DNA of 64,000 bases, taken from positions 204,884 through 268,883 of the forward strand of contig MU863912.1 of the NCBI GenBank assembly GCA_033296885.1, given 5' to 3'. This DNA comes from Triangularia verruculosa (lineage: Eukaryota > Ascomycota > Sordariomycetes > Sordariales > Podosporaceae). Of this stretch, positions 54,275 through 64,000 are shown one piece after another. A model generated the notes under the pieces. The model searched no databases and had not been told where the DNA came from. It worked only from the letters and a program-made list of their open reading frames with translations. The translations under genes were made by a program, and so were the position numbers. The first letter of the stretch is position 1; every line of letters begins with the position of its first letter.

Positions 54275-56492
54275 TTAGTAAGAGCGACCAAACATGCAGA
54301 AAGCCTCGGCGAGGCGGCCACACTCTGGGTTCAGACACTTGGTCTCGCCCTTGACCAGGCCCTCGGGCTGCTCAAACGGAATGCAGAGAGACTTCATGCC
54401 CATGGATGGGACCTTCTGGCCGTCGGGGCCCTCGGGGAGGTCCTCGCCACGAGTGAGCTCCTTGATTCTGTCCTCACAGGCAGGAACCAAGCAGCTGGGG
54501 ATAATGACAACATTCTTCGCGTCAAGAGCGGGGACAACCTCGTCCCAGTTGGTGATCTTCACGCGGTGCTCGCGGAAGGTCTTCTCGGCCTTGTTATACA
54601 TGTCCTGCTGGATGGTCTCGAGGAGCTCGGGGACCTTGGTAGTGAGCTCGCTAATGGGGATGGTTCCCTTCTCGCCGGTGTCACGGCGGGCGAAGCTGAC
54701 AACGTCCTTGGCCGCATCCTTGGGACCGAACTCAAGTCTGATGGGGACGCCCTTCATCTCCCAGTCGTTGAACTTCCAGGCTGGGGTGTAACCCTCACGA
54801 GTGTCGATCTCGGTACGGACGCCAGCCTTCTTGAGAGTTGCCAGCAGCTCATACATGCGGTCGAGGTGCTTCTCCTTCTCCTCAGGGGTGGTCTTAGCGG
54901 TCAAACCGACGGGGATTAGGATTGCCTGGGTCTTCGCGATGCGTGGTGGGAGGACAAGGCCCTTATCATCACCATGGATCATCACCATGACACCGATAAC
55001 TCTCGTTGACAGACCCCAGCTGTTTTGCCAAACATGAATCTTCTGGCCCTTGTTAGCGGGGTCTTCGACAGTGATGTCGAACATCTTGGAGAAGTTCTGG
55101 CCAAGGCAGTGACTTGTCGCGCCTGATATGGTGTTAGTCATGCAACAGGCAGAACTTGCTGTCGGCATATGCGGGGTTCAGACGTACCCTGAATACCTCT
55201 TCCATTGCTAGGAATGTAGCCCTCAACAGTTGTGGTGTAGTAACCGCCGGCGAACTTCTCGGCCTCTGTCTTCTTGCCTCTCACAACTGGCACTGCGAGA
55301 AGCTGCTCGTAGATACCGGCATACAACTCGAGAATCTCCAATACCTCCTTTCCAGCTTGCTCCTCTGAAACGAACGCAGTGTGGCCCTCTTGCCCTGGAG
55401 GTTAGCACTGAATGTTAGTATCGTGAACCTTTGGTAAGTGGTAAGACATACACATGAACTCCCTCGCGCGCAAGAAGGGGACTGTCTGCTTTGCCTCCCA
55501 TCTCACGACTGATACCCACTGGTTGAGCCTTGATTTTGCGGTTAGAATTGACTGTCACAGACCTTTCCGGAATGGGATGAACTCACTTAAGTGGAAGATC
55601 ACGATGACTCCTGATCCACTTGGAGTAATATGGGTACATCTTTCCGCATACTCGTTAGCAATCGGCCTCAAGTCACTCTTGCGGAAGCATAGAGTGACGG
55701 GATTGCCAAGGAGTTCAACATACCACCGCCTCGGAAGTTGGGCGAACAGCTACTGGCACTTCGAGGTCCTTGTCACCAGCCTTGGTAACCCACGCGAGCT
55801 CGGGGGCAAAGCCCTCAACGTGGTCCTTTTCCTTCTGCAACGATGTGGAGCTGAGGAACATGGGGCTGCAATATGGTGTTAATTAGGCGCATATCCAGGT
55901 TGAAGACAGGAATGATACGACGAACAAGTTGCATTCTTCTACACCAGCAGCCTCAATACGTTCATCAAACCATTTTCTGATGGTGTTCCACTATGGGAGA
56001 GTTAGTTGTGTTTTTTTTTCAAAAACGGGGGCTGAGTGCAAGGTATTGTCATCGTCGTGAGAGATCCTTCACAACAGGAGAAGCCTTGGCAGTAGCCGAT
56101 AAGGGGTTGACTTACGATGTACATGGTATTTGGGCGCATGACCTATATTCCAGTAAGTCAGCCATATCCGGAGACCAGTTTCCCACCATGACCTACGAAG
56201 AAACCGCTGATCTCGGTACTATTCGATATGTTAGTGGCCGTAGCTATGACTGAGGCTAAGGCAAACTGAGCACTCACTAGTACTCCACCATCTCAGCCTT
56301 CTGAACAACTTCTTGGTACCAGGCGCTGAAGTTATCCCCCTTCTTGGCAGTAATACCAATAATGTCGTCCTTCTTGCTCTGGATAGGAAGCGCCGCCTGC
56401 TTGGCCGCCTTCTCAGCTTTCTGAGCCGCCATCTTCGCGGCCTTCTCAGCCTTCTTCAACGCCGACTTGGACTGTTCGGTAGAGTCGCCCAT
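54275..56492 (-). CDS. Cytoplasmic prolyl-tRNA synthetase (class II, eukaryote/archaeal type)
   Basis: Charges tRNA-Pro. Nine exons: 56278-56492, 56197-56218, 56116-56142, 55926-55990, 55724-55865, 55587-55639, 55452-55528, 55188-55394 and 54275-55122; total 551 residues. Two exons are only 22 and 27 nt. The intron after 55926 uses a weak GTTCGT donor; this choice restores ECNFPMFLSS. Others have CTAAC branches. The N-terminus is a Lys/Ala-rich helix (KKAEKAAKMAAQKAEKAAKQ). The catalytic core includes EISGFFVMRPNTMYI, then PTSEAVMYPYY, VVRWEAK, EFMWQEGHTAF, and TSHCLGQNF. The C-terminal zinc-like part ends in MFGRSY, the hallmark terminus of this ProRS type. It shares a divergent promoter with CCT1. 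Confidence 0.95.
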
Positions 56493-56973
56493 GGTGATGC
56501 CTTTCGATGTGAACTGTGAGAAGTACGAAAGTTCCAAGGCGAGGTAGAGGCCGCGTTTTTGAGGAAGGAGAAAGGGACGTGACTCTCGACGGCGAGGTTG
56601 AGTCAATGCCAGTCTCAGGTCTCCAGACGGCTGGGCGTTTTCAGATAGGTGGCTACCCCACCATGGTATGGATACCCCTCCTTTTGATAGCAACAGCGGT
56701 CGCGCCCAGGCCAGTGGACTTTTTAGCGGGGCATTCCAGGCAATCCAGCCAATAACAAAACCGCTTTGAGCGCAAGACCGGGATGGGATTATCTGCACCT
56801 CCGATAAAAAGTTCCTGAGCTAGGTGCCCGCCTTGCAGGGCAACGACGAGAGAGCTCGAGTCCCGGCTGTGCCTGGAGCCTGTCAACAGAGACCCAACGC
56901 CCCCTTTCCCCTTTCCACCCCTCCATCCCCACCGCCACTCCTCGACACCGCCAACACCGCACACAACATCGCG
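56493..56973. promoter_or_regulatory. Divergent promoter of ProRS and CCT1
   Basis: 481 bp between outward-facing starts of two translation/folding genes. A CCAAT box lies at 56749-56753. Shared control is plausible, not shown. Confidence 0.6.
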
Positions 56974-58822
56974 ATGGCTTCCATGTTCGAGCAGCCGAGA
57001 AACGGCACCCTCTTCCTGGGAGGCACAAAGATCTCCGGCGTTGAAATCCGCGACCAGAATGGTTAGTCGGCTTCGCCACCCACTATAGAGCGGGGAGCTG
57101 CTCCGAAGCTCAACCACGGATACTAACCACCGTTTCAGTTCTTGCTACGCAAGCCATCGCCAATGTCGTCAAGAGCTCGTTCGGCCCTAGTGGCCTGGAC
57201 AAGATGATGGTCGATGACATCGGAGTGAGTGCCTGCTGTCCCGCCCCGCCGACTGATCGCAACAAGCCTCTGACCCGAGAGACGAACAGGACGTGACAGT
57301 GACAAACGATGGCGCGACCATCCTCAGTTTACTCGATGTCGAGCACCCCGCCGGCAAGATTCTCGTCGACCTTGCGCACCAACAAGATAAGGAAGTCGGC
57401 GATGGCACAACATCGGTTGTCTTGATTGCGGCCGAGCTGCTGAAGAGAGGAAACGAACTGATGAAGAACCGGATACACCCTACCACCATCATCACAGGCT
57501 ACCGTCTCGCCCTCAGAGAGGCGGTCAAGTACATGAACGAGCACGTCAGCATCAAGGTTGAGAAGCTTGGGCGGGAGTCGTTGATCAACATTGCCAAGAC
57601 TTCGATGAGCAGCAAGATTATCGGCGCCGACTCGGACTTCTTCGCCAACATGGTGGTCGATGCCATCCAGGCCGTCAAGACAACGAGCAACAAGGGCGAG
57701 ACCAAGTACCCCGTTAAGGCGGTCAACATTCTCAAAGCCCACGGCAAGGGCGCTCTTGAGTCGGTGTTGGTCAAGGGGTATGCGCTCAACTGCACTGTTG
57801 CCTCGCAGGCCATGGTGACCCGGATAACAGACGCCAAGATTGCTGTTCTCGACATGAACTTTCAGAAGGAGCGCATGAAGCTTGGCGTACAAATCACCAT
57901 CGATGACCCCGATCAGCTTGAGGCCATCAGACAGAGAGAAGCGGGCATGGTTATTGAACGTATTGAAATGATTCTCAAGGCCGGCGCCAACGTCATCCTC
58001 ACAACCAAGGGCATCGATGACCTCTGCCTGAAGATGTTCATTGAGCGTGGCGCTATGGCTGTGCGTCGGTGCAAGAAGGAGGATCTCCGCCGCATCGCTA
58101 GAGCTACCGGCGCCACCATGCTCAGCAGCCTCTCGGACCTGAACGGCGACGAGAAGTTCGAGCCATCATACCTCGGCCACGCCGAGGAGGTTTCACAGGA
58201 GCGCATCTCGGACGACGAGTGCATCCTGGTCAAGGGCACCAAGGTGCACTCTTCTGCCTCCATCATTCTCCGCGGTCCCAACGAGTTCACCCTCGACGAA
58301 ATGGAGCGTTCCGTTCACGACAGTTTGTGCGCCGTCAAGCGGACGCTGGAGAGCGGCAGCCTCGTCCCCGGCGGCGGTGCCGTTGAGACTGCTCTGCACA
58401 TCTACCTCGAAGAATTTGCCGGCACAGTCGGCTCCCGCGAGCAGCTCGCCATCGGCGAGTTTGCCCAATCATTACTTGTTATCCCCAAGACTTTGGCCGT
58501 CAACGCGGCCAAGGACGCCTCAGAGCTCGTCGCCCAGCTGCGGTCAAGACACGCTCTTTCGCAGCGCATCCAGGAGGGCGAGGCGAACGAGGACGAGAAG
58601 TCGGTGGCGCGCAAGAAGGCGTACAAGAACTACGGCCTGGACCTCATGAAGGGCAAGGTGGTGGACTCGATCAAGAACGGCGTCATGGAGCCAAGCATCA
58701 GCAAGATCAGACAGCTGAAGAGCGCGGTGGAGGCGTGCATCAGCATCATGCGTATTGATACCCTGATTAAGCTTGACCCAGAGGCGCCGGCGGATGACGG
58801 GCACGATGGACATGATCATTAG
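56974..58822 (+). CDS. CCT1: Chaperonin TRiC/CCT subunit alpha
   Basis: Subunit of the cytosolic ring chaperonin that folds actin, tubulin and WD proteins. Exons 56974-57061, 57139-57224 and 57290-58822 give 568 residues. Donors are GTTAGT and GTGAGT. ATPase motifs: VKSSFGPSGLDKMMVDDIG, then NDGATIL and GDGTTS (residues 95-100) with the catalytic Asp96. The alpha-subunit identity follows from FEQPRNGTLFLGGTKISG at the N-terminus and LVPGGGAVETALHIYLEEFA late in the protein. The C-terminal tail is short and rich in Asp and His (DDGHDGHDH). Domain length is normal for CCT1. Confidence 0.96.
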
Positions 58823-59870
58823 ACGGAGGGAAAGAAAAGTTAGATACCTACTTCTGTTGCTACCACATTGCGTTGTAAACACGGTAAATCATATAATGAA
58901 GGAATATGAGCAAGCAGCCTTTGTGTTTTTGCTCTGCACCTATTATGGTCATATCATATCTCGGGAATTGAGTTTAGCGGCGCGGTGCGGAGAGAGGTGG
59001 TGCCGGGCCGGATACCGTCGGCTTACACCCCTTTAAGCGGCCCCCCATCCGCTGTAGTACAGGGGGGGAGTCACGCCGGTGCGGGACCTGGAAGTGTTGT
59101 CCAGCAGCTGTCATCCGGCGACCGGACGTTCAGGCTTTGTGACGTAAATTTTCCGGGGTTTGGCAGGTCAGATGGTCTTGTCTTGTTTCTGAGAGGCTTC
59201 TCTTTGAGGTAGCTGATCAGAGGTCATCCATTCACCAGGGGAAAGAGAGCCAATGGGCAACAAAGAGTGGGCTGGATCAAGGGCGGGGACGGAAGCTGCC
59301 CGCCCTCTGCACCTCCACGAGCCCCAAATCTCAAAGAGGACGTTTATCTCCCGAGGTGAAGAAACTGTGCAGTCAAAAAGAGTCAATGGGGAAAAAACAG
59401 AATCTCGTATGATCGTTAGCCTTTTAGTCTTTTTTTATAGCGCTCTGATCTTTGCCCAGCGCGGTAGGTAGACATGTATTTAAAAGGGCGTTGCAACTTG
59501 CAAGCGAACCGGGCTCCGCAACACCCACCCGTTGGACGGTGGAACAAGCCCGCCTGCACCGGCACCGGCACCCCGCCCGAGCGGACGGTAAGCCACGGGT
59601 ATCAATGGAATCGTCAAGCTCGATCCCAATGACCCACTTTCACGGGCCGGTTCCTTGATTCCTTGATTCCTTGATTCCATTTAAGGTTTGAAGCTACCAA
59701 CTCTGCCGTGATCTTGACTGCCCGTCCTGGTCATTCCCAGGATTTGCTTCTCTTCTCTGTTCGAATCATTAATCTTGTCTTTTTGGGTATTTTTGCTGGT
59801 TGATCTCATGTTTTTTGGACACATATAACTTGACGATATCTTCAATCTCACTTTTACCACCCCCGCCAAA
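58823..59870. other. Intergenic region before the acetyltransferase gene
   Basis: No supportable gene. It contains an 8-bp tandem repeat in the likely 5' untranslated region (59651-59678) and a GGTAGGTAGAC element near 59464. Confidence 0.5.
59651..59678. repeat. 8-bp tandem repeat, 3.5 copies
   Basis: Unit TTCCTTGA repeated perfectly about 190 bp before the start codon at 59871. Confidence 0.85.
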
Positions 59871-61037
59871 ATGGGCTCCAATGGCGCTGCTGACGACCAG
59901 GCTCACCCGCCCTCCTCCTCGCCCCTCATAACCCTCACCCACCCCACCCCCGCCGAGCTCCCCAAGATCTCGGCCCTCTCCCACCCCAATTGGGGAGGAG
60001 CACTGACCCTCCAGGACTACCTCGACCGCGAGGACTACATGACCACCGTCCCTCTGTCCAAGAACGGCGGCATTACCCATTGGCTTCTGACGCTGGCATC
60101 GTCCCCAGAATCTGACCGGCCAATCCTGGCATCGTGCGAATCGATCAAGAAGCGCGCCTTTTACACCACCCCCTCGGGCGAAGTACGTGAGGGAATTGCG
60201 CACGGGGTTGCCTCCGTCTTCACGGACCCGCAGTACAGAGGGAAGGGGTATGCCTCGCGGATGATGTCTGACGTGGGGGAGAAGGTCAGGACGTGGCAGC
60301 TAGGGGGCGAGGACAGGCCAGTGGTTTTTAGCGTGCTGTATAGTGATATCGGCAAGGGGTTTTATTCCAAGCATGGGTGGGCGCCGTTTCAGAGCAGCCA
60401 TGTGGCTTGGACGCCGGCCGAGTTTTCGGGGGAGAGGGCGGCGGGGGTGAAGACGATTGGGTACCATGAGCTGGCTGAGCTGTGCGCGGTGGATGAGAGG
60501 TTGCTGAAGGAAAGGTTGGCGAAGATGGCGAAGGCGGATGGGGGGAAGAAGAGACATGTTGCCTTGGCGCCGGAGTTGGATCAGTTGTTGTGGCATTTGA
60601 TGAGGGAGGATTTCATGACGAAGCATATTTTTGGCAAGACGCCTGAGGTGAGGGGTGCGGTTTATGGTGAGAAGGGGAGGAGGGTGTGGGCGGTTTGGAC
60701 GAGGGGGTTTTATGGAGGACTGAGAACGACGGAGGGGAATACGCTTCATGTGCTGAGGGTGGTGGTGGAGGATGAGGACGATACACCCGAGGAGGAGCTG
60801 GTGGAGGGCTTCAAGGCCATTGTTGAGATTGCGAGAGCAGAGGCGAAGGAGTGGAACAGCGAGGATATCCAGATGTGGAACCCAACGAAGGTGGTGAAGA
60901 AGCTGGTTGAGAAGATTGGGGTCGAGTATGAGTTTGTTGAAAGGGACAAGAAAAGCATTGCAAGTTTGAGGTGGTATGGGGAGGAAGCGGCCGACGAGAT
61001 CGATTGGGTGGCTAACGAGAAGTATGCGTGGTGCTGA
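59871..61037 (+). CDS. LYC1-like GNAT N-acetyltransferase
   Basis: Single exon, 388 residues, start in good context (CCAAAATGG). The N-terminal half holds a GNAT fold: a substrate-side strand (GGITHWLLTLASS, later ASCESIKKRAF), the acetyl-CoA loop region VASVFTDPQYRGKGYASRMM (R/Q-x-x-G-x-A type, seen as YRGKGYA), and VVFSVLYSDIGKGFYSKHGW as the last strand and helix. The C-terminal half, about 230-388, is the extra domain found in yeast Lyc1-type lysine N6-acetyltransferases (MREDFMTKHIFGKTP, then VWAVWTRGFYGG). It probably modifies lysine or a similar amine for catabolism; the substrate is not proven here. Confidence 0.82.
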   Translation: MGSNGAADDQAHPPSSSPLITLTHPTPAELPKISALSHPNWGGALTLQDYLDREDYMTTVPLSKNGGITHWLLTLASSPESDRPILASCESIKKRAFYTTPSGEVREGIAHGVASVFTDPQYRGKGYASRMMSDVGEKVRTWQLGGEDRPVVFSVLYSDIGKGFYSKHGWAPFQSSHVAWTPAEFSGERAAGVKTIGYHELAELCAVDERLLKERLAKMAKADGGKKRHVALAPELDQLLWHLMREDFMTKHIFGKTPEVRGAVYGEKGRRVWAVWTRGFYGGLRTTEGNTLHVLRVVVEDEDDTPEEELVEGFKAIVEIARAEAKEWNSEDIQMWNPTKVVKKLVEKIGVEYEFVERDKKSIASLRWYGEEAADEIDWVANEKYAWC

Positions 61038-62059
61038 ATGATGGGGACGACGTCAGGAGTTCTGAGGACTACTTGCGTCCTCCCGAGGAGACTAGGTACT
61101 TTGTGTTACTATTCTAAGCGTCTTTCGGCTGTTTCTGCATTTTTCCTTTGAAGTTATGATACAGGCTCATTGAGGGTTAAGAGAAATTGCTCGATGTCGT
61201 CTGATTTGTCGCCCATCTACATAGCATAGCCCCAGCAAACAATCTCGTTTTGAATATCAGTAGTAGACAAGAATATGATGCAAAATCTTGCATTTCGCAT
61301 AACTGCGATTGATGACTCAGCAGGCACAAAGGCAGAGCGCGATAGAATATTGGTAGCCTGGACCGAGTATGTCTTCGCCCCTCCTTCCCGGGCTGCATTA
61401 ACCCTACAAAGCCCGACAGATTTACTGATTTCCATCATCTCTTGAAGTTTTTGTGAACTTGTTAGAAAGAAAGAAGGTGCAATGGAGAGGTATGGCCAGC
61501 GAACAGCGTTTTTTCGAAGGGCGATGGAGTATTGTTGGCTGAACTGTCCAAGGTCCCTGAGTAGGTAACATATGACCCTAATAGGTAGTACCCCTATTTT
61601 CCCTTCCCGTCGCTTACCTGTTTGAGCTCCGCTGACCTTTTCTAGCTCCTAGACACCATTCATTGCACTTTCAACATCGTACTTCATTAAACCTGGAGCT
61701 ACGGCTAACTAGGTAGGTAGTCGGCGCAACATTACGGTTTAGTTCCTCCTGCAGCCCACTAGTACTTGTGGCTGTTGTTGTTGTTATCTATTCGCGTCCG
61801 GGCAAGGCACTAGGAGTATGTCACATATTGCAACAACCAGATTGCTGACCCGCTTTAATTACAAGTACAAAAGTACACTGAAATTCTATTAGGGAGAGAA
61901 GAGAAAAGAGGCAAATAAATGCCGTGGTGGTGAGCCTCTTCCTGAACCAGAAAGATGCGGCGAAAGTCGTGTCCCTTGCCGATGGGGCCTGGCTCCGTGG
62001 ACGTCATCAAGAGCAAACGGGCCCAAAGCCGCCGAGAGCCCCGAAGGCGCGCATCAGGC
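61038..62059. other. Convergent intergenic region
   Basis: No supportable gene. A TAGGTAGGTAG motif lies at 61710-61720, and a related TAGGTAGTACC at 61581-61591. Confidence 0.5.
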
Positions 62060-63209
62060 TCAGGCCTTTGACGCGGAGACAGCAGGTGTGACAGTCACCG
62101 TGACAGTACTGAACACCTCCGACGCGACCGAACAAGTGGTGGTCATGACGGGGCTAGCCGGAACGGAGGTGGCGTACCGTGTAATGGTGTAGATGGAGGT
62201 GCTGATACTCTTGACGTAGATGGTGCTCGCTCCGTACGGCGGGTACGTGAAGTCTGGTTTGCCGATCGTGGGAGTAGCAGACGTTGCTCGTGCTTTTAGG
62301 GCCACGACTACGTCGGTGTTGTTGGTGTCATGGTCGCCGTGAGCACTGTCATGCCCAGCATCAAGATCAGCAATGATTACCGAGTCCGACGTGGGTAATT
62401 CGGGCTGCGAGACGGGCTGAACGTCTGCGTCCCCAGCACGGCGAACTGGAATTCGAGGGCCAAGCTGGAAGTTCGGGCTGTCGTCGCGGACGAGACGGCG
62501 GCCAGAGACTGGCGATGCTGTGGCCGCAACAGTGTAGAAATAAGTCGTCGTCCCGGTGGTGACCTTCACGGTAACCGTACTCAGCTCAGTCCTGGTCAGC
62601 GTGGACGTCACAGCTGCGCTGGTCGTCGGAACCAGTTTTGTCGTGGCCTTGGCTGTATTGACCACGTACTTGGGCGTTGAGGTTGGCGGGTAGGCAATGA
62701 ATTGGTAAGGCATGATGGAAATGCCCGCGGCCGTAGGCAAAGCCCAGCTGATTGTGTGGTAGCCTGTGCCCATGTCCTTCCCGCGCAGGCCCTTGCATGC
62801 GAACTGGAACTTGCCCTTGTTGATGCTCGCTACGGGGATCGGATCGCAGGTGTAGTTATCAAGCTTGCCGTACTCCCAGGGCCAGCCGTTTGGGGGAGCG
62901 TTTCGTGGGACATAGACGACGGGTGTGACGGAATACGCCTTGCCCGAAACCGAAGCAGGGAGGGTGCATTGAGCTGTTGCTCGGGTGGGCGTGGTGACCA
63001 CTGTGGGATTCAAGCTGGTCAGTACGAGTGTCTCAGAGCCAATAAAATGAATGGAACATTGACTGACAGGAGCTCAGCCCACACGATGTAGCGCCAAAAT
63101 AATTGGTGTTTGTCGGCGCATACGCAAGAGTGGCCTGGACTTTATAGCCAGACTCGATGGCGGTGGTCGCCAGCGCCGGAATGTGTAGAAAGCAGCTCGG
63201 CAACACCAT
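62060..63209 (-). CDS. Ser/Thr-rich hypothetical protein, probably extracellular
   Basis: Exons 63068-63209 and 62060-63000 give 360 residues. The intron 63001-63067 has a GTCAGT donor and a CTGAC branch about 20 nt before the acceptor. The N-terminus MVLPSCFLHIPALATTAIES is only weakly like a signal peptide; the frame is open further upstream to 63413, so a longer start is possible. The first part contains five cysteines in secreted-protein spacing (around TSCGLSS, AQCTLPAS, NYTCDPIP, FACKGLRG). The middle and end are very rich in Thr, Ser and Val (TLTRTELSTVTVKVTTGTTT and similar), as in cell-wall or O-glycosylated proteins. An RLVRDD/VRR stretch could be a Kex2-like site. No family recognised. 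Confidence 0.65.
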
Positions 63210-63943
63210 TTTGGGCAACCGAAGATCCAACGAATGACTATAATAGCTAGAATGAGGGTCTGACAGGTACGCAAAGAGTGGACGGATCACGGTTGCAATC
63301 CCAAGATTGTGAAAGGGAAGATCGAGGCGCAACGGCGTTGACGACCAAAATATATCAAAACAGAGATTGAGCATCTCTACATTGCGCCCGGACGGTGCCA
63401 AGCTGTCAGACAAGGATCAGCCGGAGTAGTGGTCGCTCCGGATGCGTGAGCCCCCTGAGCCCCTGAACGTTGATAACTTATTGCGTGGGCCCCCTGCCCT
63501 GCAGATGGCGACCACAGATTTAGCTGGTGGTAGGCTGACGATGACGCTAATTAAACAAAAGATCAACCTCCTGGTAGGGGTGACAAAGAAAATGGTCCGA
63601 GATGAGAGACCGTCAGATTTAAGACGCCAAAGAGAAGTAGGCAACAACTCACGGCTTTGGCTTGTTTCCTGCCCCTTTCTGGTATGCGAACTTGATGGAT
63701 ATAGCTAGGCCATCCTCGCCGGTTTCTGGGTGGCGTACGACCATTAGCATATGTCCTCGTAACAGAGCGCCTTTGGGCGTTTACGACTCTCGAACTCTTG
63801 CGAAATCATCTCGGCCAGCAGCCTGGAATGCTCGTCGGACGCCTTGTCTTCGTCGCTAATGGTACTCCCAGTAGCAGCGTGCCGGGGGAAGAGTCATTGC
63901 CACTCTTTCTCTCACCGTCTACAAACCGGCGGGGGGGGGGGGG

Positions 63944-63998
<55 letters not shown>

Positions 63999-64000
63999 CG
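63210..64000. other. Window end: gene-free sequence and poly-G tract
   Basis: Chance frames only up to about 63930. From 63931 to the end the sequence is almost pure G, broken by a C at 63944 and one at 63999. This is most likely an assembly or sequencing artefact rather than biology. Confidence 0.7.

Overview
The window is nuclear DNA from a filamentous ascomycete (Pezizomycotina), most likely a Sordariomycete close to the Sordariales. The reasons are short introns (mostly 50-125 nt) with GTRNGT donors and CTAAC/CTGAC branch sites, compact gene spacing, CCAAT boxes in divergent promoters, Gar1-type RGG proteins, and abundant HET and kinase accessory genes. I placed splice sites by eye and checked that every multi-exon model sums to a multiple of three.

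Layout. 1-1486: two F-box-like paralogues on the minus strand, the first cut by the window edge. 3162-21021: housekeeping genes. These are nucleoporin Nup170 (-), 3-ketoacyl-CoA reductase (-) divergent from ERG28 (+), GAL7 uridylyltransferase (-) divergent from SAGA subunit ADA2 (+), a short-chain dehydrogenase (+) and a NIPA-type Mg transporter (+). 22065-25697: exonuclease V (-) divergent from an F-box/membrane protein (+). 26275-38661: an accessory island with three paralogous proteins carrying a double zinc-knuckle of C2H2 type, and two head-to-head genes of one divergent kinase family. One of the two kinase genes reads on into a HET (heterokaryon incompatibility) domain. 39273-62059 returns to housekeeping: ALG9 (-) divergent from NAF1 (+), a single-pass SH3 protein (+), a repeat-bearing hypothetical protein (-), a CHIP-like TPR/U-box ligase (+), prolyl-tRNA synthetase (-) divergent from CCT1 (+), and a LYC1-like acetyltransferase (+). 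62060-63209 is a Ser/Thr-rich hypothetical protein (-), and the window ends in a poly-G tract.

Most unusual element. At 36139-36826 the kinase and HET parts of one gene are joined by eight consecutive GT-AG introns separated by seven exons of exactly three nucleotides each. Every intron has a good donor, a branch-like motif and an AG acceptor. The seven codons keep the frame from the kinase to the HET exon. This array of single-codon exons is the best candidate for something undescribed. The same locus has in-frame stop codons in both kinase genes (TAG at 33273-33275, TGA at 34990-34992). These could be pseudogenization, RIP-like transitions or, for the TAG, sexual-stage A-to-I recoding.

Working together. 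The island looks like a fungal recognition or incompatibility locus: kinase, HET executor domain and zinc-knuckle paralogues sharing divergent promoters. The flanks are conserved core-metabolism genes, many in divergent pairs that could be co-regulated (KAR/ERG28 in ER lipid synthesis, ProRS/CCT1 in protein synthesis and folding, ALG9/NAF1).
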